Assembly (NCBI RefSeq): GCF_038003045.1
Contig: NZ_JBBOOK010000001.1
Coordinates: 1,922,001-1,986,000 of the forward strand
Direction of reading: 5' to 3'
Length of the DNA: 64,000 bases
Source: Sporosarcina sp. FSL W7-1349
GTDB lineage: Bacteria; Bacillota; Bacilli; Bacillales_A; Planococcaceae
A program made the translations under genes and the position numbers. A model generated the notes under the pieces. It was not told the origin of the DNA, did no database searches, and was given only the letters and a program-made list of their open reading frames with translations. This document shows, piece by piece, positions 42,027 to 50,360 of this stretch (position 1 is its first letter; every line of letters begins with the position of its first letter).

Positions 42027-44033
42027 GTGAAAAAACTAGTGACATTCACTTTGATCACCATGCTGTTCTTGTCTCCGCTCTTCCAAGCACAAGTGGAAGC
42101 GAGCGATATCAAAGGACACCAGATGCAAAGTGAATTGGAATATTGGATAGCAAAGGACGTCATCCGTGCGGACAGCAAAGGCAACTACCGTCCGAACAAA
42201 GCGGTGACGCGAGGTGAATTTGCTTCGTATATCGCCCGAGCCTTGGATCTGCCTGTTTCAACCAAGTATACGTTCAAGGACATGCCGAAAAACTCCAGTT
42301 TGACGGTGGAAATCCAGAACGCGGCAGGCGCCGGCATCTTATCCGGTTATCCGGATGGCACCTTCCGGCCAAATGAAAAAATTACCCGTCAACAAATGGC
42401 AGGGATGATGTACAAGGCGATGCGCCATATGCAGCTTCCTGCAAATGCAACGAAGTTTACTTTCAAAGATTCGAAAAAAATTTCACCGAACTTTGTGGAT
42501 GCCGTCTCTGCGGCAGTGAACTTGAATATCATTCGGGGGGATCACCGGAAAGACGGAGTTTATTTTAACCCGCAGGATAATGCGACAATCGCCCATGCGG
42601 CTGCATTCCTTTTCCGGTTGTTTGCTGCAGCGGAAGTGCTGAAGCCATCCGAGCCAAGCACACCAGGCACTCCGACCGTTCCGGATGTCGATCCAGAAGT
42701 GTATAAAGTGAGCACGATTTCCAACGGACAAGTCATCCCGACGACGGCCCTTTACCGAACATACGAGGAAGCATTGGCAGTGTACAATGCTTCCTCGTCC
42801 GTCCGGGCCATCCAAAAGAACAATAAAATTATCAAAATGAAAGCGGGGAGGGCTTTCGGCTCGGAAAATCCGAAGCAATTGACGTCCCTTTATGATAATT
42901 CCAATTTTCGAAATGAAGTGACCTATATTCAAAAAGGCCGGGAAATGAAATACATCGGCAGCAGCGCCGACCACGTCATCGTGGAAGTGGCAGGCTCCAC
43001 ATTCTATGCGAAACAGAATGAGGTGGATCTCGTTCCGACGGAGCTCGTCACCGGCTATGATTATTATGAAGTCGAGGGTGGCCTCCTCGTCCATCAGACG
43101 TACGATAACCTAAAGAAGACGCGGAGCGTTTACACAGTTGGCCCTGCTGCAAACACGATGCGAAACGGAAAACGGTATACGAGTTTGGATGGCGTCCATT
43201 TTTCGGAAGTCGGATCAAATAACGTCATCACCTATTACCCATATTTCCAATTCCAATCGGTCCGCCAACCGACTTCCTATAGCGGGGTGGAACTGGAGCA
43301 GTATATTCAGGAAATCCTGAAGGACCGGGAGAAAACGGGAATTGCCCGTTATAAGGACGCCACATTGAAGTCCAAGCTGATCGGGCTTGGCGATTATTTG
43401 AAGTTGATGGAAGAACAGCACCGTGTCAATGCGATGTTTATCTTGGCAGCGGCCATCCACGAAAGCGATTACGGAATGAGTGCCAATGCCCAAACGAAAA
43501 ACAATATTTTCGGCATCAAAGTCTTTGATTCCTCGCCGGATATGGGTGAAATGTATATCCACCCAACATACAGCGTCGATGCGTTCATCAATCGCTATAT
43601 GAATCTTAATTATGCAAACCCTGCCGGGACTCATGCCAATGGGGCTGTGCCGGGTAATAAAGCGGTCGGATTCAATGTGAAATATGCGTCCGATCCAAAC
43701 TGGGGAAGTAAAATCGCGGGCCATATGTGGCGTATCGATTCATTCCTCGGCAAACGGGATATGAACCAAGCAAAACTTGCCGTCATTTCATATACCGGTA
43801 CGACGGGCGTCAACGTCCGGACAAGCCCGGACGTCACGAACACGAATAAATTATTCACGTACAAGCCGAAAGACCCCGGCTACAACGCCGCATTCGGCTA
43901 TCCACTCGTCATCGTGGACGAAACGACAGGCAGCGACGGTTATACTTGGTACAAAGTGTTAGCGGACATCAACCCGCCCGCCTCAGACTACGGCTGGATC
44001 CGCTCTGACCTCGTCCAGAAGATTACGTATTAA
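42027..44033 (+). CDS. SLH-anchored beta-N-acetylglucosaminidase (GH73-type) with SH3 domain
   Basis: A 668-residue secreted autolysin. A signal peptide (~1-26) is followed by three SLH modules (~28-195; VTRGEFASYI, ITRQQMAGMM, ATIAHAAAFL), a proline/threonine linker, a region of unknown fold (~220-430), the glucosaminidase domain (~430-580, with the catalytic Glu in AAIHESDYGMS and NNIFGIKVFDSS) and a C-terminal SH3-like domain (TTGVNVRTSPDVTNT). It would cut the glycan strand of peptidoglycan, as LytD does. It starts with GTG 42027, with AGAAGGAGG ahead. Confidence 0.92.
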   Translation: MKKLVTFTLITMLFLSPLFQAQVEASDIKGHQMQSELEYWIAKDVIRADSKGNYRPNKAVTRGEFASYIARALDLPVSTKYTFKDMPKNSSLTVEIQNAAGAGILSGYPDGTFRPNEKITRQQMAGMMYKAMRHMQLPANATKFTFKDSKKISPNFVDAVSAAVNLNIIRGDHRKDGVYFNPQDNATIAHAAAFLFRLFAAAEVLKPSEPSTPGTPTVPDVDPEVYKVSTISNGQVIPTTALYRTYEEALAVYNASSSVRAIQKNNKIIKMKAGRAFGSENPKQLTSLYDNSNFRNEVTYIQKGREMKYIGSSADHVIVEVAGSTFYAKQNEVDLVPTELVTGYDYYEVEGGLLVHQTYDNLKKTRSVYTVGPAANTMRNGKRYTSLDGVHFSEVGSNNVITYYPYFQFQSVRQPTSYSGVELEQYIQEILKDREKTGIARYKDATLKSKLIGLGDYLKLMEEQHRVNAMFILAAAIHESDYGMSANAQTKNNIFGIKVFDSSPDMGEMYIHPTYSVDAFINRYMNLNYANPAGTHANGAVPGNKAVGFNVKYASDPNWGSKIAGHMWRIDSFLGKRDMNQAKLAVISYTGTTGVNVRTSPDVTNTNKLFTYKPKDPGYNAAFGYPLVIVDETTGSDGYTWYKVLADINPPASDYGWIRSDLVQKITY

Positions 44034-44037
44034 CTTA

Positions 44038-44086
44038 AAAATCCCATCCATGCCTTGGTCCTGCCAGGGCATGGGTGGGATTTTAC
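44038..44086 (+). terminator. Glucosaminidase terminator
   Basis: AAAATCCCATCCATGCC pairs with GGCATGGGTGGGATTTT, with one G-T, giving a 17-bp stem right behind the stop codon. Confidence 0.9.
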
Positions 44087-44094
44087 ACTTTGCG

Positions 44095-44640
44095 GTCTTG
44101 ATGATGACTTGGGACTGCTGATGAGAGTTCTGTACAAGCGCTGATAATTTGTGAGAATTGCTGATACTTCCTTTCAAATGCTGATAACTCGCGGAAGCCG
44201 CTGATACTTTCTCCCAAGTGCTGATAACTTGCGAGAATTGCTGATATTTCCTCTCAAGTGCCGATAACTCGCGGCAACTGCTGATACTTCCTCACAAGCG
44301 CTGAGAACTCGCGGGAACTGCTGATACTTCCTCACAAGCGCTAATAAATCGCGAGAAATGCTGATACTTCCCTCTAAGCGCTGATAAATCGCGGGAACCG
44401 CTGATATTTCCTCTCAAAAGCTGATAACTTCCCGACACCGCTGATACCTCCTCACAAGCGCTGATAAATCGCGAGAACTGCTGATATTTCCTCTCAAACG
44501 CTGATAACTTCCCGTCACCGCTGATACTTCTCCTCAAGTGCCGATAACTCGCGGGAACTGCTGATACTTCCTCACAAGCGCCGATAACTCGCGACAACTG
44601 CTGATACTTTCCCCCAAGTGTCGAGAACTTCCCTCCACCA
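44095..44640. repeat. Degenerate tandem array, family B, long copy (period 20 bp)
   Basis: About 27 units of 20 bp in which two forms alternate: CTGATAACTCGCGGGAACTG-like and CTGATACTTCCTCACAAGCG-like. Units differ by one to five bases and none is interrupted by unique spacers. The array lies between the glucosaminidase terminator and the 3' end of the group II intron. Frames open across it (for example 44292-44657 on the minus strand) are by-products of the repeat. Confidence 0.85.
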
Positions 44641-44680
44641 CTAGCTATCCCCAACAATTAGCCCAGCAATCCTAAGAAAA

Positions 44681-46565
44681 ATCGAGTAGGAGGGAGTGAT
44701 TAGCTCCCGACCTCTCACACCACCGTACGTACGGTTCCGTATACGGCGGTTCAATAACTTAAGTATCGACGCTCATACAAGTGATTCAGGTCTTTCAGAC
44801 CCCACTTGGTGAGCGTTTCTGCTTTGATTGCTTTATGTAGAGTTTCGCTTTTGGAGACTCTCCAATATCCCTTTCGGGAATTTGATACTTTCCAAGCTTC
44901 TTCATGTAAAATTCCCAGCCTTCGTAACTGACGGTATTTTGTCCATATCTTCTTCCAACGTTTCCATATCAGTTGACGTAACCGATGGTTCAGCCATTGT
45001 GCCATGGATTTGATAAAACTTTTCATAAAGCCAATTCCATAGTAGTTTATCCAACCTATTGTCACTTGGTTGATTTCTTTGGCAATCTCGTCAAAGCGGC
45101 CCGGGCGATTCCGTTTGGTGATTTTCTTTAATTTTGATTTGAATCGACTTTTTGCGGAGTGATGTGGTCTACAACCCACACCTTTAGATGTGGAATGGAG
45201 GCAGAAACCGAGGAACTTGAGTTTGACCGGAGAACCCACCTTGCTCTTTTCTTGGTTCACTGTCAGCTTCAAATCATGTTCAAGGAACTTTGTAATGCTT
45301 TCCAAAACACGTTCCCCTGCTCGCCTGCTTTTCACGTATATGCAGAAATCATCCGCAAATCGTACGAATTTATGCCCCCGTCTTTCAAGTTCCCTATCTA
45401 ATTGATTCAAATAGACATTGCTAAGAATCGGGGAGAGTACGCCACCTTGCGGAGCACCTTCTTCTGTTGGACTGATAAGTCCATCTTCAAGGATGCCACT
45501 CTTTAGAAACTTCCATATCAACTTTAGGACAATCTTGTCGTTTATGAACTCTTTTAGATATTCCATCAGCTTCTGATGATTAATGGTGTCGAAGTAGCTT
45601 TTTAAATCACAATCGACTACCACTCTATAACCTTGTTCATAATATGTGATGGATTGCTTAATGGCTTGATGCTGATTCCGTTTTGGACGAAAACCATAGC
45701 TCCTCTCCGAAAAATGAGGGTCAATGATTTTACCAATCACCTGATAGATGGCTTGTTGAACCATTCGATCCCGTACACACGGTATGCCGAGTTTTCGCAT
45801 TGACCCATCTAACTTTGGAATTTCAACACGTTTTACTGGCAGTGGTTCGTACGAACCGTCTTTCAGCTTTCTAATAAGTTGGGTTCGGTATTTGGCTACA
45901 TGACCTAAAAGTTCATCTACTGTCATTTCATCGACACCCGGCGCCCCTTTATTTGCCTTCACTTTCTTACAAGCGTTAAAGAGGTTGTTGATGTCGACTA
46001 CTTTATCAATCAAATCGATACCATCCTGTCGCTCCATTTCTGTAAAGACAGGACTGCACGCTCCCGCATATTCTTCGGTTTCCAACCTATCCCTTTGCGG
46101 CCAGCCATCTGCCGATGTTTTCTGTGGTCTTTGCACTGTCTTTACCTCCATTTCATTTCAGGATTATTATTGTTCAGCCCTTCGTCCTTATGGACTACTA
46201 TGGCTTCTGCTGACTTCTTACAGTTCAACCTGCCATCACTGACCGGTTTGTTCCTGTGGGATATTCCATCCCTCTTGTCGGGAACCCCTGTAAGACCTCC
46301 CCGGGTAAGAGCTATAACCTTCCTCCCATGTAACCGCTGCATTTACTGTATGGAACTCGGGCAGTATTGGACTTTGTTTTGTACGGCAAACTCGTCCGTT
46401 CCAATTCAGCCTCATATGCAGTTTCTGTCCGTCGGTTCGGGATTTTGCCGCCGGCTTCCTTCAGATTCCACCTCACGGTGGACACCCTTGCCTTAAGCTA
46501 ACAGTTCCTACTGCCAAGCCTGTAGTGGACTTTCACCACCAAGTTATAGCCCATGCCGGGCACAC
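44681..46565 (-). mobile_element. Group II intron (class C-like), complete
   Basis: The minus-strand 5' end is GTGTGCCCGGCATGGGC (starting at 46565), a group II boundary sequence. The 3' end holds a domain V hairpin (ACCGCCGTA...TACGGTGGT) and a domain VI stem (GGGAG...CTCCC), ending TCCTACTCGAT at 44681. It encodes a reverse transcriptase without an endonuclease domain. The 5' exon is the terminator of the gene at 46617-48884: stem, then TTTTTACG, then intron. Insertion after terminator stems is characteristic of group IIC introns. Length is 1885 nt. The class is inferred from site and protein. Confidence 0.9.
44751..46136 (-). CDS. ltrA: Group II intron reverse transcriptase/maturase
   Basis: A 461-residue intron-encoded protein: RT domain with PKLDGSMRKLGIPCVRDRMV, the palm motif HKFVRFADDFCIYV (FADD in place of YADD), then maturase domain X (GWINYYGIGFMKSFIKSM). 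No HNH endonuclease follows, and it stops just before domain V. It helps the intron RNA fold, splice and reverse-transcribe. GTG 46136 is chosen because GGAGGT stands seven bases ahead; ATG 46151 overlaps that site and would add five residues. The frame is intact, so the intron may be mobile. Confidence 0.92.
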   Translation of the reverse strand: MQRPQKTSADGWPQRDRLETEEYAGACSPVFTEMERQDGIDLIDKVVDINNLFNACKKVKANKGAPGVDEMTVDELLGHVAKYRTQLIRKLKDGSYEPLPVKRVEIPKLDGSMRKLGIPCVRDRMVQQAIYQVIGKIIDPHFSERSYGFRPKRNQHQAIKQSITYYEQGYRVVVDCDLKSYFDTINHQKLMEYLKEFINDKIVLKLIWKFLKSGILEDGLISPTEEGAPQGGVLSPILSNVYLNQLDRELERRGHKFVRFADDFCIYVKSRRAGERVLESITKFLEHDLKLTVNQEKSKVGSPVKLKFLGFCLHSTSKGVGCRPHHSAKSRFKSKLKKITKRNRPGRFDEIAKEINQVTIGWINYYGIGFMKSFIKSMAQWLNHRLRQLIWKRWKKIWTKYRQLRRLGILHEEAWKVSNSRKGYWRVSKSETLHKAIKAETLTKWGLKDLNHLYERRYLSY

Positions 46566-46570
46566 CGTAA

Positions 46571-46608
46571 AAACGTCCTCCACCGAAATTTCCGGAGAGA
46601 GGACGTTT
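46571..46608 (-). terminator. Terminator of the SLH gene at 46617, target of the intron
   Basis: GAGGACGTTT (46599-46608) pairs with AAACGTCCTC (46571-46580); on the minus strand TTTTTACG follows and the intron begins at once. Confidence 0.9.
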
Positions 46609-46616
46609 CTTCCCTA

Positions 46617-48884
46617 TTATAGTGCGTCCGTGTGCTCGACGCCCGCCGGAAGCAGTTCCGGCATGCCAATGCGTTCGAGACCGGCTTTGATTTTCGTCGT
46701 GTAGCCTTTTTCATTGCTATCCAAGTATTTCGCCTTGGAACGGATCATCCGCTCGAAGACCGGCAATTTGGATTCGTCGATAGCAGCCCACTTTTCATAT
46801 GAATGGATCAGATCCTCCAATGTCAAATGCGTGTAATCGCGCCCGACAAACGTATGGTCTGGATCTACCTTATACCAGATATCCCCGTCCGGGCGTATCC
46901 ATTTCTTTTCATCTTTCACGATTGCGGATTGGATGCTCGTCGCGGTCTGTAAATAGACCGGATCGCCAAATTCCTCGTAGGCGAGTAACAGGATATTCAT
47001 CCCCCCCAGCAAATGGTTCATCGATGTGTGGGTCCTGATCTTTTGCTTCGTCGGGAAATAATCCGAGATGTAATACGAATCCTTGTCGACGGAAATAATA
47101 TTGCCTTTTCCTTTTTGCGAAACGAGAAGATCGGCATAATTTTTCAAACCGACATTGTAATCCGAATGGCCAAACGCTTTCCCTCCATTATATAGGAACA
47201 GCGCAATCTGCTCGTTGAAACGCGTATCGACGAAAGGAGCCGTGAATCCATACAGATTTTTCAAATAGGTACTCGTCACTTCCGTTTCCCAATACGTCGA
47301 CTTGCCGCGGAAAATATCCAAGTTCGTGAATGAATTGTATAGCAAATCCTCAAAATAGCGTTCCTTCGTTTGATTGTACAACAGCATCACCCGATCCTCT
47401 TTCACGAGAAGAAGATTTCGGCCGTACCCTCTGCCCGATTTCGGCATCGGTTCGATTGTGGTGGCCATTTTATTGAAAGGCCCTTCAGCTGTATACCATT
47501 TATTCCGCTTTTTATAGTAAGTAGCCGATTCCCACATCCAGGAATCCATGTTCTTCCGTTCTGCAAATAACCGGTCTTCGGAAGAAAGGAACCACTGGTC
47601 AACGATGTCCTGCCCACGGGATTGCAGGCGGTAGACCGATAGCTGGGTATCGCCAAGTTTGACGCCACTGAACGCTTCCGTTTCCTCATGAAGCTCTCTC
47701 GTATGGCTCGCCGCCCCGTTCGGATAGGACTGTGTTAACTCTTGGGATCGATAGGCTTTACCGATCATCCGTTGCTCCGTTTTTCCATCCGTCCCGATTT
47801 TCTCCAAGATACCAGTCGGATACGTCGTCAAATCAAAGCCGAACGTATCATCAACATCTTTTTTAATCTGGTGCTGGCTGTATTTATGAAGCACCGTTTT
47901 CTGCAAACCGCCCTCCGTCTGAATCAAGTCGATCGTTAACGGCAACCGCTGTGGATTACGCAGCTCGGTGAATAAAAAATAGTCGCCATTCGGTAATTCT
48001 CGTTTCGTCAACTTGACCTTTGCCGGCGCATGTCCGCCTACCGCATATGTATAAACGATATCGGTCGCATGCGGATGCGGCACTTTTTTCTCACTGGTCA
48101 ATTGCAAATAATAGTTCGAGCGTAAATATGTCTTGCTTGATGAAGACAATGGCACTTCCGTAAACTGCTGTTCGTGCCGAACCGTTTTATAATCTCCCAA
48201 GACATCGGCTGATTTGAAAACCGTCGCCGGCTTTTCTTCAATCAATCCTTTTTGTACCATCGCCCGATGAAGGAATACGACATAAGTGGCCCGATTGACG
48301 GGTGTTTTCGGATCGAATGTCCCGTCTTCCTTCCCTGTCGTAATGCCATGTTGCGCAAGCACCTTGACTCCCTCTTTATGGGATTCGCTAATCCGATGAT
48401 CATCCTTGAACGTGATGTCTTCACCTGTGTCTTCCAAATCAAATGCACGGACGATGACGGTTGCCATCTGTTCACGTGTCAAATAATCACCGACGCCGAA
48501 CGTCCCGTCTTCCTTTCCCAGGAAAATCCCTGCTCCATATGTAGCCATAGCGCCTTTCAAATGAGACGATTTCGAACTGACATCCTTGAAGATCGGTTGA
48601 TAAGGAGCTTCTGGCAAGCCGAGCGCATTTGTCATCAAGTTCGCGGCCTGTCCACGCGTCACTTCCAAACTTGGCCGGAACTGCTTGTCCGGATAGCCAT
48701 TGATGATTTTCAGATCAACCAGCTGGGTCACTTCGTCCTTCGCCCAGAACTCATTATGTACGTCAGAAAAACTCGGATCAATCGGGTTGGCGCTAGCCGC
48801 CCCTGTCCCAAAACCGAATAACGCCAGAGCGATAGAAAGACCGCCCGCTCTGAGCAAGTTGCCCGGTTTTCTTTTCGTGATCAC
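46617..48884 (-). CDS. SLH-domain surface protein of unknown function
   Basis: A 755-residue secreted protein with a signal peptide (~1-32, ending ASA) and three SLH modules (~35-212; VTRGQAANLM, LTREQMATVI, VNRATYVVFL). The remaining ~540 residues match nothing I can name: first a beta-rich part (~225-400), then a helical part rich in aromatic residues (~430-740). The helical part, with landmarks MNHLLGGMNILLLAYEEFGD and LTLEDLIHSYEKWAAID, could be an alpha/alpha-toroid fold like that of some polysaccharide lyases or epimerases; this is a guess. It starts at GTG 48884. Confidence 0.75.
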   Translation of the reverse strand: MITKRKPGNLLRAGGLSIALALFGFGTGAASANPIDPSFSDVHNEFWAKDEVTQLVDLKIINGYPDKQFRPSLEVTRGQAANLMTNALGLPEAPYQPIFKDVSSKSSHLKGAMATYGAGIFLGKEDGTFGVGDYLTREQMATVIVRAFDLEDTGEDITFKDDHRISESHKEGVKVLAQHGITTGKEDGTFDPKTPVNRATYVVFLHRAMVQKGLIEEKPATVFKSADVLGDYKTVRHEQQFTEVPLSSSSKTYLRSNYYLQLTSEKKVPHPHATDIVYTYAVGGHAPAKVKLTKRELPNGDYFLFTELRNPQRLPLTIDLIQTEGGLQKTVLHKYSQHQIKKDVDDTFGFDLTTYPTGILEKIGTDGKTEQRMIGKAYRSQELTQSYPNGAASHTRELHEETEAFSGVKLGDTQLSVYRLQSRGQDIVDQWFLSSEDRLFAERKNMDSWMWESATYYKKRNKWYTAEGPFNKMATTIEPMPKSGRGYGRNLLLVKEDRVMLLYNQTKERYFEDLLYNSFTNLDIFRGKSTYWETEVTSTYLKNLYGFTAPFVDTRFNEQIALFLYNGGKAFGHSDYNVGLKNYADLLVSQKGKGNIISVDKDSYYISDYFPTKQKIRTHTSMNHLLGGMNILLLAYEEFGDPVYLQTATSIQSAIVKDEKKWIRPDGDIWYKVDPDHTFVGRDYTHLTLEDLIHSYEKWAAIDESKLPVFERMIRSKAKYLDSNEKGYTTKIKAGLERIGMPELLPAGVEHTDAL

Positions 48885-49066
48885 TGCTACTATTCCCCCT
48901 TTTCCTAAATTCTATTTTATATTTATGATAACATATTTTCCAAAGCAATTGCCTCAGCGTAATTGATTCCATATTTGGAATTGTGTCCGGAGCGATTCAG
49001 CGGGTATTTGACATAGGCTTCCCGGGAAATAAAAACTTCACCCCCTAAAGCGATGAAATCAAGACA

Positions 49067-49097
49067 AACCCCTCCCTGAAAATAGGAAGGGGTTTCA
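49067..49097 (-). terminator. Terminator of the lipoprotein gene
   Basis: On the minus strand AAACCCCTTCC pairs with GGGAGGGGTTT, followed by GTCTTGATTT; the hairpin starts two bases behind the stop codon. Confidence 0.75.
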
Positions 49098-49098
49098 A

Positions 49099-49512
49099 TT
49101 ACTCTATTGTTTTTTGAGCAAGCGTTTCGTCGTTCTTACGGGCTTGTACATCAATCTTGTACTCTTTATATTTTTCTTGGATTTTCTCAGCAAACTGATC
49201 GGCCAATTTCTGAGCCTGTTCTTCCTTCATGTCATCCCCGACGGTAAAATCGACTAGGACAAAACCACCCGCATCCTCTGTGACGATGATGCTGACACTG
49301 GACACGCCGTCTTCCTTGCCGAACTCCTCTTTCAATTCATCGTCTGACTTGGTCGTGTCTGATTTATCGACAGCCCCTTGTTCGGCCATGGTGTTTTCCG
49401 TTTCCTCTGTTTCCGTTTCCGCTGCGGGCTCTTCTTTCGTTTCTTTGTCTCCACAGGCTCCCAGTAAAAGAGCTGACCCTAACAATGTTGCGAAGATGAT
49501 CGACCTTTTCAT
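49099..49512 (-). CDS. Small acidic lipoprotein of unknown function
   Basis: A 137-residue protein with a lipoprotein signal (lipobox LLGAC, Cys about residue 20), a Glu/Thr/Asp-rich spacer (~22-60) and a globular C-terminal part (~60-130) with SVSIIVTEDAGGFVLVDFTV and a helix EEQAQKLADQFAEKIQEKYK. It is anchored outside the membrane. No family is recognised. A GGAGGGG ribosome-binding site precedes ATG 49512. Confidence 0.8.
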   Translation of the reverse strand: MKRSIIFATLLGSALLLGACGDKETKEEPAAETETEETENTMAEQGAVDKSDTTKSDDELKEEFGKEDGVSSVSIIVTEDAGGFVLVDFTVGDDMKEEQAQKLADQFAEKIQEKYKEYKIDVQARKNDETLAQKTIE

Positions 49513-49553
49513 GATGAGGTCCCCTCCTTTGTTCCAGAATATGTTTCATCCTA

Positions 49554-49588
49554 ACAAAAAAAAGTGCGAGCTGCAAGGCTCACACTAA
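49554..49588 (-). terminator. Strong intrinsic terminator
   Basis: On the minus strand AGTGTGAGC pairs with GCTCGCACT, with one mismatch, followed by eight T. It lies 170 bp behind leuD, past the first terminator (49705-49748), with a short open frame in between. Confidence 0.85.
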
Positions 49589-49704
49589 TTGGTATTTTCG
49601 TTGTTCCGCATTCCGCGGCCCCAACGCAAAACTGATACATTCCCTAGGGGAACTCGTATACCCTCAACGTTAACCAAACTATCACACGTCCGGAACACCT
49701 CCAA

Positions 49705-49748
49705 TAAAAAACCGCCTCACCAACCGGTTTTCCGGCTAGTAAGGCGGT
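49705..49748 (-). terminator. Terminator of the ilv-leu operon
   Basis: On the minus strand ACCGCCTT pairs with GAGGCGGT, with the inner stem CCGG...CCGG, followed by TTTTTTATT, just behind leuD. Confidence 0.85.
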
Positions 49749-49757
49749 CCCATGCAC

Positions 49758-50342
49758 TCAGGCATGTTGTTTTTCGTAATTGGCAATATGCTCTTCGTAT
49801 TGGAAGGTCAATGAAATTTCGTCCCAACCGTTTAACAGCATTTGCTTGTAATATGGATCGATGTCGAATGAATACGTTTTGCCGTCTTGGCCCTTTACAG
49901 TTTGCTGTTCGAGATTCACTTCGACTGTGTATGATTCTTTTTGGCTATTCGCTAGTAATTCTTCGACTTCAGCGACGCTCAACTTAATCGGCAGAATGCC
50001 GTTCTTCATGCAGTTATTATGGAAAATGTCTGCGAAGCTTGGCGCGATGACAACTTGGAAACCATAGTCCAAGATGGCCCATGGTGCGTGTTCCCGAGAG
50101 GAGCCACAGCCAAAATTGTCGTGGGCGACGAGGATTTTTGATTCTTTGAATCGTTCATCGTTCAATACGAAATCTTCCCGTACCGATCCATCTGCATTGA
50201 AACGCCAGTGGTAGAATAAATATTGTCCGAATCCTGTGCGTTCGATGCGCTTCAGGAACTCTTTCGAAATGATCTGGTCGGTATCGACATTTTTATGGTC
50301 CAGTGGTGTAATAACACTCACTACTTCATTGATCGGTTTCAT
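49758..50342 (-). CDS. leuD: 3-isopropylmalate dehydratase small subunit
   Basis: A 194-residue aconitase-swivel protein. It starts with VVSVITPLDHKNVDTDQIIS, has the flexible segment FGCGSSREHAPWAI that closes the active site, and the end QYEEHIANYEKQHA. With LeuC it isomerises 2-isopropylmalate to 3-isopropylmalate in leucine synthesis. It is the last gene of the operon, 18 bp behind leuC. Confidence 0.97.
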   Translation of the reverse strand: MKPINEVVSVITPLDHKNVDTDQIISKEFLKRIERTGFGQYLFYHWRFNADGSVREDFVLNDERFKESKILVAHDNFGCGSSREHAPWAILDYGFQVVIAPSFADIFHNNCMKNGILPIKLSVAEVEELLANSQKESYTVEVNLEQQTVKGQDGKTYSFDIDPYYKQMLLNGWDEISLTFQYEEHIANYEKQHA

Positions 50343-50360
50343 CTAAACTTCCTCCCCTCA

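Noticed and set aside
44095..44640. Possible CRISPR array
   Set aside because: Units follow one another without unique spacers, differ among themselves and no cas genes are near; it is a degenerate tandem array.
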